DNA of 64,000 nucleotides from Peromyscus leucopus (GCF_004664715.2 NC_051084.1:59577334-59641333); one strand, 5' to 3'; counted from the stretch's first letter, positions 45,195-56,135 are shown. The notes: generated by a model not told the origin, from the letters alone. Numbers and translations are program-made.

Positions 45195-45505
45195 TTGACT
45201 CAAGTTCCAATTGGTTGGGAAATCTCAACATCTCCACCTTTAAATGACAGCAGAATCCATTTGCTTCTCATTGCTCAGTGTCAGCCACCTTCGGCCCCAA
45301 GATGACTCTAACTCTCAGGACAGTTGTCTCTTTTCCCTTTTGTGTTTACTCTGCACTTAACAGCCACAAGGATCCACTTTGAACCTGTCAAATCACATTA
45401 TTTGGGGGTTCAAAATCTGCAATTTCCTTTCTTCACTCACTAGAAACCTGCTCCTGACAGTGGCATTCAAAACCCCTTAATGCCCTCTCTAGCACTCTAT
45501 TTCAT
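45195..45505 (+). mobile_element. Ancient LINE L2, upstream part
   Basis: 'ttgaacctgtcaaatcacat', 'gttcaaaatctgcaatttcc', 'tcctgacagtggcattcaaa' and 'accccttaatgccctctcta' resemble the L2 3' half. The terminal L2 part follows at 46985-47268 after three inserted repeats. Confidence 0.5.
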
Positions 45506-45559
45506 TGCCTGCATTAGATTTCTGTTTACTTTCTATAACAAGCATTCTATAATGAACAA

Positions 45560-45850
45560 ACTTTCCTTGCAATAAACTGCCATAAATGTAGTGGCTTAAA
45601 GTCCATTTAACATGGAAAATGCCACCCATGACTGATGGGGGTCTCACTAGACTAAAATTAGGGCTTTCCCCAGCTCTTAGAAGCTGCTGTTTGTTGTTCC
45701 TTTGCCCAGGACTGCCTTATTCAATCTGCAGGTCAGTATCATACCACATCAATCTCCTCTGTTGTTTCAGAAGCTTGATGCTTGCCCTGACTCACCTGTG
45801 TAAGTCACGGCCCCCATTTGATGATTTGCTGTTTAGAAACACTAATTTCA
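45560..45850. repeat. Ancient mammalian interspersed repeat
   Basis: 'aactgccataaatgtagtgg', 'cttaaagtcc', 'gggtctcactagactaaaat' and 'cttagaagctgctgt' recall a mammal-wide repeat with 'gtggcttaaaac...gggtctcactgggctaaaatc'. I cannot name the family. Confidence 0.4.
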
Positions 45851-45872
45851 TATGTTGCCTGAATTTATTTTT

Positions 45873-46407
45873 TATTATTAAGAAATTTTCTATTCCATTT
45901 ACATACCAACTACAGATCCCCCTCTCTTCCCATGCCCCCCAGCCTTCTCCCCCTCAACCCACTCCCCATTCCAACCTCCTTCAAGGCAAGACCTCCCATG
46001 GGAAGTCAGCATAGCCTGGTACATTCAGTTGACACAGGTCCAAGCCCCCCTGCACCAAAGCTGTGTAAGATGTCCCATCATAGACACTGGGCTCCAAAAA
46101 AGCCAGCTCATGTACCAGAGATAGATCCTGATCCCACTGCCAGGGGGGCCCGTTAAGCAAGTCAAGCTACACAACTGTCTTGCCTATGCAGAGGGCCTTG
46201 TCCAGTCCCATTGGAGGCTCCACAGCTATTGGTCCACAGTTCATGAGTTCCCACTAGTTTGGTTTGGTTGTCTTTGTAGGTTTTCCCAACATGATCTTGA
46301 TGCTCCTTGCTTATAGAAGAATCCCTCTTCTCTCTCTTTGACTGGACTCCTAGAGCTCTGCCTGGTGCTTGGCTGTGGATCTCTGCATCTGCTTCCATCA
46401 GTCACTG
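45873..46407 (-). mobile_element. L1 3' UTR with 14-bp target duplication
   Basis: The antisense rodent L1 tail reads 'accaactacagatccccctc', 'ccttcaaggcaagacctccc', 'gcctggtacattcagttgac', 'ccaaagctgtgtaagatgtc', 'gagggccttgtccagtccca', 'ttggtccacagttcatgagt' and 'gcttggctgtggatctctgc'. The flank 'ctgaatttattttt' (45859-45872) and 'ctgaattcattttt' (46408-46421) match at 13 of 14. Confidence 0.88.
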
Positions 46408-46524
46408 CTGAATTCATTTTTAACATCTAATATAATATACATATAGGGACTAGGACATGGTTGTTTCAGGGGATAACATATTTGAATCACCATTTTACTG
46501 TAGATGTATCCAATCGTCTTTTTA

Positions 46525-46908
46525 AAATAAAAAACACAGAGCCAATGTAAAAGAGAGAAAGCCGAGAGGTCAGAGCTCAGAGATAAAATCTTACCTCCTG
46601 CAGTGCTCCTAACTTCCCCGAGAGAGAGCTACTTCCTGTTTGTCTGTGTTTAAATAGTCTTTCTGTTCTGCCTTCTCATTGGTTCTAAACCCAACCACAT
46701 GACTGCCTCATCACTGCCTGTAAGTACCGCCCTCCAGGTCTTAAAGGCATATGTCTCCAATACTGGCTGTATCCCTGAACACACAGAAATCTACCTAGCT
46801 CTTCTAACCATCACGCTCTTGCTATGGCTCTAATAGCTCTGACCCCAGGGCAACTTTATTTATTAACATAAAATTAAAATTACATTTCAGTACAAATAAA
46901 ATATCACC
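46525..46908 (-). mobile_element. Cricetid LTR-like composite repeat
   Basis: The minus strand begins 'tggtgatattttatttgtac' and runs through 'aataaagttgccctggggtc', a B1-like insert ('taaaggcatatgtctcc' on plus) and 'gagctctgacctctcggctt'. I recall this layout from hamster-type genomes. Family uncertain; no internal genes. Confidence 0.45.
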
Positions 46909-46984
46909 ATATTTTACCTTTATTCTCATATTTTGAGGTTAAACCACAAAATATTCTAAGCACCTTACCTACAACTTGGTTGCT

Positions 46985-47268
46985 GTGGCAGTGTGTGTTA
47001 CTTCTCATATTTACACATGGCAATTTCTGTCATTTTCTTGATGGTCTTACCCTGGCATGCTTCCTTAAATTACAATCTATCTGGCCTAAATCCTATAGCA
47101 CTTATCACATTCTCATTCATATTTTGCTTACAAGTGTTTATTATCTGTCTTTTCTTGCACTTGATATCTGTCTGTTTTATTTGCCTCCTATCCCCAGTTT
47201 AGAATTCTGCTATTTACAGAGCTGCACTCAATCAATATCTGGTGAACTGAATAGAGAGGTATTTTATT
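46985..47268 (+). mobile_element. Ancient LINE L2, 3' end
   Basis: 'cctatagcacttatcacatt', 'tgtttattatctgtcttttc' and 'cactcaatcaatatctggtg' with a final 'aactgaatagag' match the terminal region of L2. Confidence 0.6.
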
Positions 47269-48112
47269 GTTATAAACCTTCAGTTATTCTGAAATGAAGT
47301 GTAATTGTGATATCATGATCATGAGAGTCTGGCTACCCTCAAGCCAGGGAAGGAATTTCTGGTTATTCTTGGCATGTACTGCAAATTTCTATTGAAAATA
47401 TGATTGTGCACATTACAAGAATTTAATTTATTAGACTCACCACCAGAGCAATTACTCAGCTTTGTAATTAAGTTAGGGCATGTATGCACTTGCCTTTGTG
47501 CTGAGCATAAATCACAGTCCTCCAGCTTAGCTGGGCAAGTCACTTTTTGTTCTTCCTAACTCAAATTAATATCTAAGCCCAAGATACCAATAGACTAAAG
47601 TAGTCAATAACCAAATATCTATCTGCTCAGATATATTTCTGAGATTTCTATATAGAGCCAAGACATTTCTAGGAGTAAAAGGGACATGATTTAGCCCTTC
47701 CTCTTAATACTACAGATGCATTGGTAAATCCTCATTACTTGGTCACATGCCTTCTCTCTAGAGGTGGTCTGCTGGCATCTAAGGATCTCTTGCAAGCTCT
47801 TGAGAAGGAGCATAAGGATTCTCTTTTATTTTTCCTCCTCCAGACCATAAAGCTGACTCTTCATTCTGTCTATGGAGCTGGCAGTATTCTCTATGTGATC
47901 TGTGTGTGCATGTTGTATGTGGTTTTATAGATATTCTGTATCTTCAAAAAACCTTTCTCTGATGTGAGGGCTCATCTTACTTGCATTCAGAGCATCTTTT
48001 CATGTGCTAATCATGTCCCACATCTACTCTTTAAATGTATGTTGATGCCTACTGCTTATTTTTCAAGTGCATTTTACTGTTTTAAACTCATGGTTCATAA
48101 TGATTGAGAAGC
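47269..48112. other. Unassigned stretch
   Basis: No gene or repeat recognised. Open frames are below 80 codons. Confidence 0.4.
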
Positions 48113-48114
48113 AG

Positions 48115-48492
48115 ATTGTCTTAGGTACTTCATACTGTTGTGATAAAACACCATGACCAAAACCAACTTGAGGAGGAAAGAGTTAATTCATCTCACAACT
48201 GTCAGGTCAAACTCAATCACTTAGGGAAGTCAGAGCAGGAACTGAAGGCAGAGACCTGGAGGATGCTTCTTACAGGCTTGCACATACTGCTTGCTTAAAT
48301 TACTCAGGACCGCTTGCCTAGGGACGGCATCACTTGCATTGAGTTGGGCCTCCCACATCAATCATCAAGAAAATACCTCACAGATTTGCCTGCGTGCCAT
48401 TTTGTTAGAGGCATTTTCTCAACTGAGGTTCTTCTTCCAAATAACTCTTCCAAATAACTGCGTCAAATTGATAAAAAGCCAACCAGGACAAA
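48115..48492 (-). repeat. MaLR-like rodent interspersed repeat
   Basis: 'ctgttgtgataaaacaccat', 'gaccaaaaccaacttgagga', 'gagcaggaactgaaggcag', 'cacatcaatcatcaagaaaa' and 'aggcattttctcaactgagg' match the reverse of the 12645-13035 family. Confidence 0.65.
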
Positions 48493-48576
48493 GGTGAAGA
48501 GGTCTTTCTGTCTATCTCCACCCTAACAATTGAAGAGCCCCTCTCACAATCAAAACCATGCACCAGAGTGGTAGGA

Positions 48577-48612
48577 GTAGATTATTGATTGATTGATTGG
48601 TCGATTGATCGA
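48577..48612. repeat. (GATT)n microsatellite, degenerate
   Basis: 'gattgattgattggtcgatt' followed by 'gatcgatata'. Confidence 0.85.
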
Positions 48613-48941
48613 TATATCACATTGATGAAGCCTTATCTCCCCAAGTGTGTGATTTATAAGGCAGTTCTCTCTTGGTATTGCACATTCCTCAGGTTTTGAG
48701 AAGCGTTTAATGTGATGTATTTACCATTACGCTATCAAACAAAGCAGCTTCCCAGAATAACTCATTCTCCCTTCAACCATGGCAAGTGTGGATAATTTAT
48801 TTTCTGTTAATTTTCATATAGTATATAGGGCTTTCTGTTTTGAACAAAGATTGTCCTCTTTGAACCCATAATCTACAGTTAAGTTTCTTACAAATCTTCC
48901 TGTCTTAGTAATTTAAGTCCCTTGAGAAATGGTTTTGAAAA

Positions 48942-49160
48942 GTTGCCAAGATAGTTCTGTGGTTAAGAGCACTGGTTACTGTTGTAGAGGAACCAAGTTC
49001 AATTTCCAGACCACAATGAGGCTCACAACTGTTTATAACTCAAGTGCAGGAGATCCGACACACTCTATGGGCGTCTGTGGGCACCAGGGATGCATGGGGT
49101 ACACAGACATGCATGCAGGCAAAACACACATACATATAAAATAAAAGTAAACAAATATTT
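48942..49160 (+). repeat. B2/B3-group SINE
   Basis: 'aagatagttctgtggttaag', 'agcactggttactgttgtag', 'gttcaatttccagaccacaa', 'gaggctcacaactgtttata', 'actcaagtgcaggagatccg' and a tail with 'aaaataaaagtaaacaaa'. Confidence 0.8.
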
Positions 49161-49272
49161 TAAAATGTTTTACATTTTTTATTATTAGTGTATGTATATA
49201 TATGAGGTGTGTGTGTATGTGTGTACAAATGCATTTGCCTGCTGAGACATCTTGCTGACCCAGTCACTTATG

Positions 49273-49318
49273 TCTTTCTTTCTTTCTTTTTCTTTCTTTC
49301 TTTTTCTTTCTTTCTTTT

Positions 49319-49408
<90 letters not shown>

Positions 49409-49428
49409 TTCCTTCCTTTCTTTCTTTC
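49273..49428. repeat. (CTTT)n microsatellite
   Basis: About 156 nt of CTTT with a few TTTTTC and CCTT variants. It abuts the 3' end of the minus-strand L1 at 49440, so it probably grew from the L1 A-tail. It causes the Phe/Leu/Ser and Lys/Glu/Arg frames here. Confidence 0.97.
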
Positions 49429-49439
49429 ATATCCTGGCT

Positions 49440-50880
49440 GCAGTTTCCCTCCCCATTCTCCCCCCAGTCCCTTCCTCCAAACTGCTCTGTTTCCACCCCA
49501 CAATCTAATCCTTACTCATTCTGTTCAGGAATGAGCAGGTCTCCCATGAGTATCAACAAAACATAGCATATCAAGTTGTAGTAAAATTTAGCATGTCCCC
49601 ATGTATTAAGGCTTGGCGAGGTGATCCAGTATGAGGAGGAATAAGGTCTCAAAAGCCAGCAAAAGAGTCAGAGACAGCCTCTTTTCCCACTATTAGGAAT
49701 CCTACAAGAAGACCAAGGTACACAATTGTAACATACATGCAGAGGGCCTAGGTCAGTCTCATGCAGGCTCCCTGGTTGTTGGTTCGCTTATGTAGAATAT
49801 TCTATTTCCTGAATGGACCACCATTTGCTTATCCATTCATCTACTGAAGGACTTTTTGATTGCTTCCAAATTTGGGCAGTTAAGAATAAAGCTTTGAAAC
49901 ACATTCATGTTCCAGGTTCTAGGTTCTATGAGGACAAACAGAGTCAACCCATTTGAATATACACTAAGTATATTATTTTGAAAATTGTGGATATGTGTCA
50001 TTTATGTTTATTTTTGCAAGAAATTGACAAGCTGTCTCCCACAATGTAGTATCACTTGTATATATTCCCATCAACAATAAGATAATTCTTTTTGTTCCCC
50101 ACATCCCCCCTGGACTTGATATTGTTAAGATTTCAGCTTTTTTTGCATTCTGATAGGTGCTTGGTGGTATGAAGTCTGTTATTTCCTAATAGCATATGAT
50201 GATGAACATCTTTCTGTTAGGTTATTTAGAATCAGAATATATTTTTCAGTGAGGCAGTAATCTATCAGACATCTATTTTAAACAGTTGCCCATTTTCTCA
50301 TTTGAGAATTTTAAAAGTAAGTTTCATTGTAAGTTTGGATAACAGTATTCATATATGTTTTGTAAATGTCTGTGTTTCTCCAAGTTTGTTTCTTGCCCTC
50401 TCATCTCTTGGCAGTGGAAAGTTATCATTTTTTAAGTGAGAAGTTTTTTATTTTAATAAGGTCTAGCAGATCCATATTTCTTTCATGATTTGTGACTTTT
50501 GGTATTACTGTCAGGCCCTAAGTTACTGAAGTTTTATCCTATGTCATCTACTGGGAGTTTTACATTTGGGTACCAGATCTATGTTGAGATAGTTTAGGGA
50601 AGTGGTGTAAAAATTCACTCTTCATTTCCAGTTGTTACAGCTCCATGTGGAAGATCTGCCTTCATTGTATTTTATTCTCTTTGCTCCTTTGTGAAAGATC
50701 AGACATTTATGGAGGGCTACTTCTGGACTCACTGTTCTATTCCTTTGACCTGTTTGTCTGCTGCTTACTAATAACATGCTCTTGTGATTAATACAGCTGC
50801 ACAGTAAGCTTTGCATTGGGATGATGTTGATCTTCCAAGTTCTCCTTCAAATGTTGGCTGATCTAGATTTCACTTCACAT
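49440..50880 (-). mobile_element. L1 3' half (ORF2 end plus 3' UTR)
   Basis: From the right the minus strand carries decayed ORF2 ('CCINHKSMLLVS'-like text near 50790 and 'gtggtgtaaaaattcactct' on plus), the C-terminal region around 49980-50250, then 3' UTR blocks ('ggaatgagcaggtctcccat', 'gaggtgatccagtatgagga', 'ctattaggaatcctacaag'). The L1 continues to the A-tail-derived CTTT tract. It is 5'-truncated, with many stops. Confidence 0.8.
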
Positions 50881-50939
50881 AATTCAGATCCAGTTTGTTA
50901 ATTATATACACTACCTTTCTGGGGTTTTCATTTTATTAA

Positions 50940-51160
50940 GATTTATTTATTTATTTGGCTGTGTGTTTGAGCATTTGTTGGCATGTATGTATGTGTACCA
51001 TATGTGTGCCTGGTGCCTATGGAGGCCAGAACAGGGTGTGGGACTCTCTGGAATTGATGTTACAGACAGTTGTTAGCTGCCATGTGGGTACTGGGAACTC
51101 AACCCAGTTTATATGCAACACCAGCAAGTGCTCTTAACTACGGAGTCTTCTCTTCATTCC
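50940..51160 (-). repeat. B2/B3-group SINE
   Basis: 'tttatttatttatttggctg', 'gtgtgcctggtgcctatgga', 'ggccagaacagggtgtggga', 'tctggaattgatgttacaga', 'gctgccatgtgggtactggg' and 'caagtgctcttaactacgga' are the antisense of a full SINE. Confidence 0.82.
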
Positions 51161-51487
51161 TATGATTGGGATTTATATAAAAAAAATCTATTAAGCAAAT
51201 TGTAAGAAGTAACATTGTGAATCCTTCTATCCATAAACATATAAGCATTCTCCATATATTTATTTATTTTACGTATTTCAATAATTTTGTAGTCTTATTC
51301 ATGTGTTGTGCAAATTATACCTGTCTGTCAATGATTCCATCAATGCCATTCTTCCTTTGAGTTGCATTTTAACCCTCACATTTCTTCTTTTTCCTTAAGG
51401 ACTTCAATGTGTCTGCCTCTGTTACCCATCAGTTCTTGTAATTGCTTTATCCCCTTAAGCCTTCTCAATAGAGCCAGTGCTATACTA

Positions 51488-51845
51488 GTTCTAGTGGTGT
51501 GAATGAGAATGGCGCCTACAAGGCTCATATGTTTGAACATTTGGTCCCAGTTGGTGGAGCCATTTGGGAACAATTAGGAAGTGTAGCCTTGCTGGATGAA
51601 GTATGCCACTGGAGCAATGTCATTTTGAGATTTTAGCAGACTCACACTATTCGGAGTTAGCTCTCTCTACCACCTTCTCGCAGTTTGAGATGGGAGATGT
51701 TCTGTTACCATGTCTTTACTCCCATGCCCTCATTCTGCTGTCCTGGACTCTAACCCTCTGGAAAAGTAAGCACAGTTACACATTATTTTTTGTGAGTCAC
51801 ATTGGTCATGGCGTTTCATCATAGCAATAGAAAAGTAACTAAGGC
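51488..51845 (+). repeat. MaLR-like rodent interspersed repeat, second type
   Basis: 'atgtttgaacatttggtccc', 'agttggtggagccatttggg', 'gtgtagccttgctggatgaa', 'catggcgtttcatcatagca' and 'atagaaaagtaactaaggca'. Same family as 60690-60975. Confidence 0.6.
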
Positions 51846-52318
51846 ACTAGTCATATACCACAGTTTGATGTTTTAGGGAATTCATGTTTTAGCAGCTCAA
51901 TCCCTTATGGCACATTGCCGGGATGTTTAAGGGGTAATTAGTCCATGAGAGTTCTGTCTTTAGTAAATGGATTAGTTTCTTCATAATGAGAATAGATTGT
52001 CCTAGGAGTGGTTCCTTCACTAAAAAGTGAGTTTGGCCTTTGTCTTTGCTTCTCAAGCACATATTTCTTGTCCTTCTACTTTTCTCTATGACATGGTATG
52101 ATGAAGCAAAAGTTCTTCCTTCATTAGATGCAGGTTTTTGACATCCAAGTTCCCATAACTATGAGAAACAAATCTCTTCATCATAAAGTATCCATCTTGC
52201 AAAATTCTATCAAGAAACATTAAGACTATGTGGTTGTTTTAAATTGTTAACTTAATAATTTTCATTCCCATGCTGTATCTGTTAGTTTTTATTATTGCTT
52301 TGTTTCTTTAAGCTGTGT
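51846..52318. other. Unassigned stretch
   Basis: No gene or repeat recognised. Confidence 0.4.
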
Positions 52319-52321
52319 TTT

Positions 52322-52375
<54 letters not shown>

Positions 52376-52430
52376 TTCCTTCCTTCCTTCCTTCCTTCCT
52401 TCCTTTCTTTCTTTCTTCTTTTTTTTTTTA
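52319..52430. repeat. (CTTT)n/(CCTT)n pyrimidine microsatellite
   Basis: Roughly 14 CTTT units, then eight CCTT units, then CTTT and a T11 run. All pyrimidine on plus, 190 nt before the ERV. Confidence 0.97.
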
Positions 52431-52623
52431 GTATAGTGTAGTTTAATTTTTTTTTTCCTGGATGGCTATACTAGGTAAGAAGGGCAATAGTAGAAGATGA
52501 GCATTAGTGATGTAATGGTGGAATGTAGGAGATCTTCTATAGTCTTTGATGAAGTCTGGAGTCTTTGCTCCTGTATTGTGAACTTCACAATTACATCTTA
52601 CATCTTATTAAGATGGACAGGAT

Positions 52624-53143
52624 TGTAGCCAGAGTCTTCCTGCCTTGCCCACAGTCAGGACAAATCCTTGTCACCCGCCAGTCCCACAGTCGCTCAGACC
52701 CAACCAAGCAAACACAGAGACTTATATTGCATACAAATTGTATGGCCATGGCAGGCTTCTTGCTAACTTTTCTTATATCTTAAAGTAACCCATTTCTAGA
52801 AATCTATACCTTGACACGTGGCTCGTGGCTTACCCGCATCTTCACATGCTTCTTGTGCTGGCGGCATCTGGCAGTCAGTCCTTCTGCCTTCCTGTCCTTT
52901 TATTTCTCCTCTCTGTTAGTCCCGCCTATCCTTCCTGCCTAGCCACAGCCGATCAGGTTTTATTTATTGATCAATCAGAACAACTTGACATACAGACCAT
53001 CCCCCAGCACAGCCAAGTACAGACCATCTCAGACACCTGCACTCAGGCCCATGGTCCTAATCATCCTCTATGCAGACCTGCTGGGTAACGCCACAAAGAA
53101 CCCAAGAAGGGCTCCCACAGGACATACAGAACATCCCACAGCA
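52624..53143 (-). repeat. 3' LTR of the ERV (520 bp)
   Basis: It begins 'tgtagccagagtcttcctgc' and ends '...acatcccacagca' on the plus strand (TG...CA). It differs from the other LTR at only two positions by my base-by-base comparison: T at 52900 against C at 54662, and A at 53019 against G at 54781. On the minus strand an 'aataaataaaa' motif (around 52959-52968) could serve as TATA or polyadenylation signal. Confidence 0.95.
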
Positions 53144-53162
53144 CTTCCCCTTTTCTTTTTTT
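53144..53162 (-). other. Polypurine tract of the ERV
   Basis: On the minus strand 'aaagaaaaggggaag' ends directly before the 3' LTR, the expected position of the plus-strand primer for reverse transcription. Confidence 0.85.
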
Positions 53163-54366
53163 AAAAAGGAAGGTTTTAACTTTTACACATCTTTAAAGCC
53201 AGCTTGGTATATTTGGGAATTTGGGCGTAGCTTCTCTTACTACTTCCTGCTGGAGGGGGCGCAGCATCTCATGGGGACACAAAGAAAATTTCAGGTTCAT
53301 GGAGTAGTCCGTGAGACTGTATCGTCTGAGCCAGTTGCCTCGAAACGATTCTGGATGTTGGATCATCTGGGCCATGGTGTCATCGGAGACCTTTCAGTGG
53401 GTCTTGGCTGGTCAAACCTGATGTATCTTAATCTGGAACAAATCCATAGCCTCTGACTTTCTGTGAAAACAAAATTAGAGTCTCCTTTCCAAAGCAACAC
53501 ATCCTTAGACATAAATTTCAAAATTGAAATACCTTTGAAATATACACATTGATTTAACTGAGCAGTCTTTACAATCACATGTCTTTCTGCAGTTAAAAAT
53601 CCCAAAGACAATATAATCCAGACTCTCTGTGTGATATCCATCTTTTTATATTACTTTTACTTTCTCTTTAAAGACTATTTTTTTTAAACTTTCTATTTCT
53701 TTATATAACTGTCTATGTTCCTTTTCCTCTCTCTTCCAAGCCTATGTACATTTTTACACACATTGTAAAACATTTAAAGTCTTGTTCCATCTGAATCTAT
53801 CTTATTGTGAATTTATTGCTTTAAACTGCAGCATTTGTAAGCTGAAACGGTGCTATGGCTGCTGACTCCGCCCACCTCAGCTTCCCAACATGGCGGTGGT
53901 CCGTTTACCACCAGCTCTGGGAGCCATCGTGGGTCTGTGCTTTTATCCAAGCACCGTGTAGCCCAGAAACCCTTTTTGCCTTGTACTAGCAAAGGCCAAA
54001 TCCACCATGCAACTTAATGTGCCACTTGCAGAGGCCTCATTCCCACCATACAGCACGCTAGGAACACACCAGTAGTTCAAACCGGCAAGCTGCCGCTCAT
54101 TTGAGAGAGATAATTAGGAAGTGTGGGGCGTTTACCGACGTCACCGTTCCTAGAGAACTTACCGACGTCACCGCTCCGTGTGTTGAGTTCTGAATCCTCT
54201 TTACCACCACTCGAGGATTCTTCTCAGATCACACTTTATTGGAGCGCCTCTTGGTTAAGGGACTTTGTCTTTAGTATTTTTTTTTTTCATAACACCGGCC
54301 TTTATCCCTGTTCATTTGTCCTTTTTCTTTAGTCCCTCTTTTTTTCTCTTCCCTTTTTTTCTTTAG
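53163..54366 (-). mobile_element. ERV internal region, no recognisable genes
   Basis: About 1.2 kb between primer site and polypurine tract. Frames of 92 codons (minus, 53363-53641) and 128 codons (plus, 53070-53456, running into the LTR) show no retroviral motif that I recognise. A plus-strand T-rich segment lies at 54279-54362. Confidence 0.7.
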
Positions 54367-54383
54367 CCCCACGTTGGGCGCCA
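54367..54383 (-). other. Primer binding site, tRNA-Lys type
   Basis: The minus strand reads 'tggcgcccaacgtgggg', separated from the 5' LTR end (54386) by two bases. It matches the 3' end complement of the tRNA-Lys(1,2) isoacceptor used by several betaretrovirus-like elements. Confidence 0.9.
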
Positions 54384-54385
54384 TT

Positions 54386-54905
54386 TGTAGCCAGAGTCTT
54401 CCTGCCTTGCCCACAGTCAGGACAAATCCTTGTCACCCGCCAGTCCCACAGTCGCTCAGACCCAACCAAGCAAACACAGAGACTTATATTGCATACAAAT
54501 TGTATGGCCATGGCAGGCTTCTTGCTAACTTTTCTTATATCTTAAAGTAACCCATTTCTAGAAATCTATACCTTGACACGTGGCTCGTGGCTTACCCGCA
54601 TCTTCACATGCTTCTTGTGCTGGCGGCATCTGGCAGTCAGTCCTTCTGCCTTCCTGTCCTTCTATTTCTCCTCTCTGTTAGTCCCGCCTATCCTTCCTGC
54701 CTAGCCACAGCCGATCAGGTTTTATTTATTGATCAATCAGAACAACTTGACATACAGACCATCCCCCAGCACAGCCAAGTGCAGACCATCTCAGACACCT
54801 GCACTCAGGCCCATGGTCCTAATCATCCTCTATGCAGACCTGCTGGGTAACGCCACAAAGAACCCAAGAAGGGCTCCCACAGGACATACAGAACATCCCA
54901 CAGCA
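54386..54905 (-). repeat. 5' LTR of the ERV (520 bp)
   Basis: Equal in length to the 3' LTR and at a constant offset of 1,762. Promoter position and U3/R/U5 boundaries cannot be set by eye. Confidence 0.95.
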
Positions 54906-54911
54906 CAGGAT

Positions 54912-55914
54912 GACTAGAGTGAACTGGCATTTGGAATTTTTGATTCCCCTACATGAAAGTCTGGATGGGATATAGTTCAATATTCCCCTTGCCTGAAGTT
55001 GGTGAGATTATGAATAAACCTATGTAATTTAGGTACTTTGGAAACATTGTTTCCTTTGAAGATGGCCTTAGGAATGCAAGCATGCTTTGCTGTACTGCAC
55101 TCAATTACCTTCTTCTCTTTCTGCAGCCACGTGGGAGGAATCACGCCCAGTTTCCACTCTGAGAACTTAGATGAGATTCCAGAAGTGAAGGTTGTGAAAG
55201 CCAGAGCTTCCTCATCTTATGTCTGGGTTTCCCTGGAGCTCTCAGCTCTCAGACTTGTGAAACCTGAGCCTGAAATCATGTATTGGCCAAGTCTCGGCAT
55301 TCACTTGACATTCTTTCAGTTTGGGTTGTGGCATTTTGCAGCCACTCTCACTGCTCTGAGGGATCTGAGAAAGAAGTACTTATTTTCTAGCATGTTCAGC
55401 TCTGTCTTCCTTAGGAAGGAGGAAGTAATGAACTCCAACATCCTTACGTGGTAGACCAGAAACCCAAAGTCTCTCCTTTGCCTATTTGAGTTTGGAGTTT
55501 TCATGAGATTTTTCTGTCTCACTTAGAGTCAGGTTAGGCATGGTGTGTTTCTGGAAGGAAGAGTCCACAGTTTTGAAGAAGTTGCTTTGCTTGGATCAGA
55601 TAGCTTTGCCACTTTAATTTAGCTTCATACAGCTTTACCCAATACCTTTAAAGTACCCTATAGATCTTACTAAGGCTGGAGTGTTTGGCTTTCTCCTTAG
55701 GTTTGGGAAGAGATTTACTCCAAGCTTTGACATCTGTAAGTTGCTTGTACAATCATCACCTTCCTGTTACTAACTTTGCCTGTCAGCAGCACGTCACAGA
55801 TCCACAGAGTGTGTCTTGTGGTAAAGAAACGAATTCCTGTCAGTCTTCGTACTATCTTCTAGCCTCCCCTCCCACCCCATGAAAGGACTAAAACATCAAT
55901 ATTTCATTTGCAGA
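54912..55914. other. Unassigned stretch with a 138-codon open frame
   Basis: No repeat named. The plus frame 55038-55454 (138 codons) is the longest in the window outside recognised repeats. A pyrimidine tract and 'tgcag' lie at about 55110-55126 inside it. The translation ('HVGGITPSFHSENLDEIPEV' onward) matches nothing I know, so I treat it as a chance frame or at best a candidate non-coding exon. Confidence 0.3.
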
Positions 55915-56135
55915 GCAGGAGAGATGGCTCAGCAGTTAGGAGCACTTGCTACTGTTGCAAAGGACCCCAATTTGGTTTCTAAAAAAATTGTGAGTACATG
56001 GCAGCCCTCAACCATCTGTAACTCCAGTTCCAGGGGAGCTACCCTTTTCTGACCTCTGTGGGTGCTGCATGCATGTGGTGCACGGACATACATGCAAGTA
56101 AAATACTCATGCATGTAAAAAAAAGATTTTAAAGA
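55915..56135 (+). repeat. B2 SINE
   Basis: 'gcaggagagatggctcagca', 'gttaggagcacttgctactg', 'ttgcaaaggaccccaatttg', 'catctgtaactccagttcca' and 'ggtgctgcatgcatgtggtg' with an A-rich end. Good B2-type head. Confidence 0.85.

Larger units (their letters stand above)
52618..54911 (-). mobile_element. Young non-autonomous class II-type ERV (2,282 bp plus TSD)
   Basis: A complete proviral layout on the minus strand: 5' LTR 54905-54386, internal region 54385-53144 (1,242 nt), 3' LTR 53143-52624. The perfect 6-nt target duplication 'caggat' is at 52618-52623 and 54906-54911. Six-nt duplications and a tRNA-Lys primer site are typical of class II (betaretrovirus-like) ERVs. No gag, pro, pol or env is recognisable and the longest minus-strand internal frame is 92 codons, so it must have depended on another element for movement. 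The family could be related to the mys/MYSERV group of cricetids, but I cannot confirm this. Confidence 0.92.

Noticed and set aside
45619..46156. 131- and 74-codon plus-strand frames
   Set aside because: They run across an old repeat and the antisense strand of an L1 3' UTR.
49185..49566. Long Lys/Glu/Arg and Phe/Leu/Ser open frames
   Set aside because: They are translations of the CTTT microsatellite on both strands, not proteins.
52825..53088. Identical 87-codon frames in both LTRs (also 54587-54850)
   Set aside because: Their duplication reflects LTR identity, not a gene family. They are antisense to the element.
53070..53641. 128-codon plus and 92-codon minus frames in the ERV
   Set aside because: They lack recognisable retroviral domains. 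One runs out of the LTR on the strand opposite to the element, so I do not call a viral gene.
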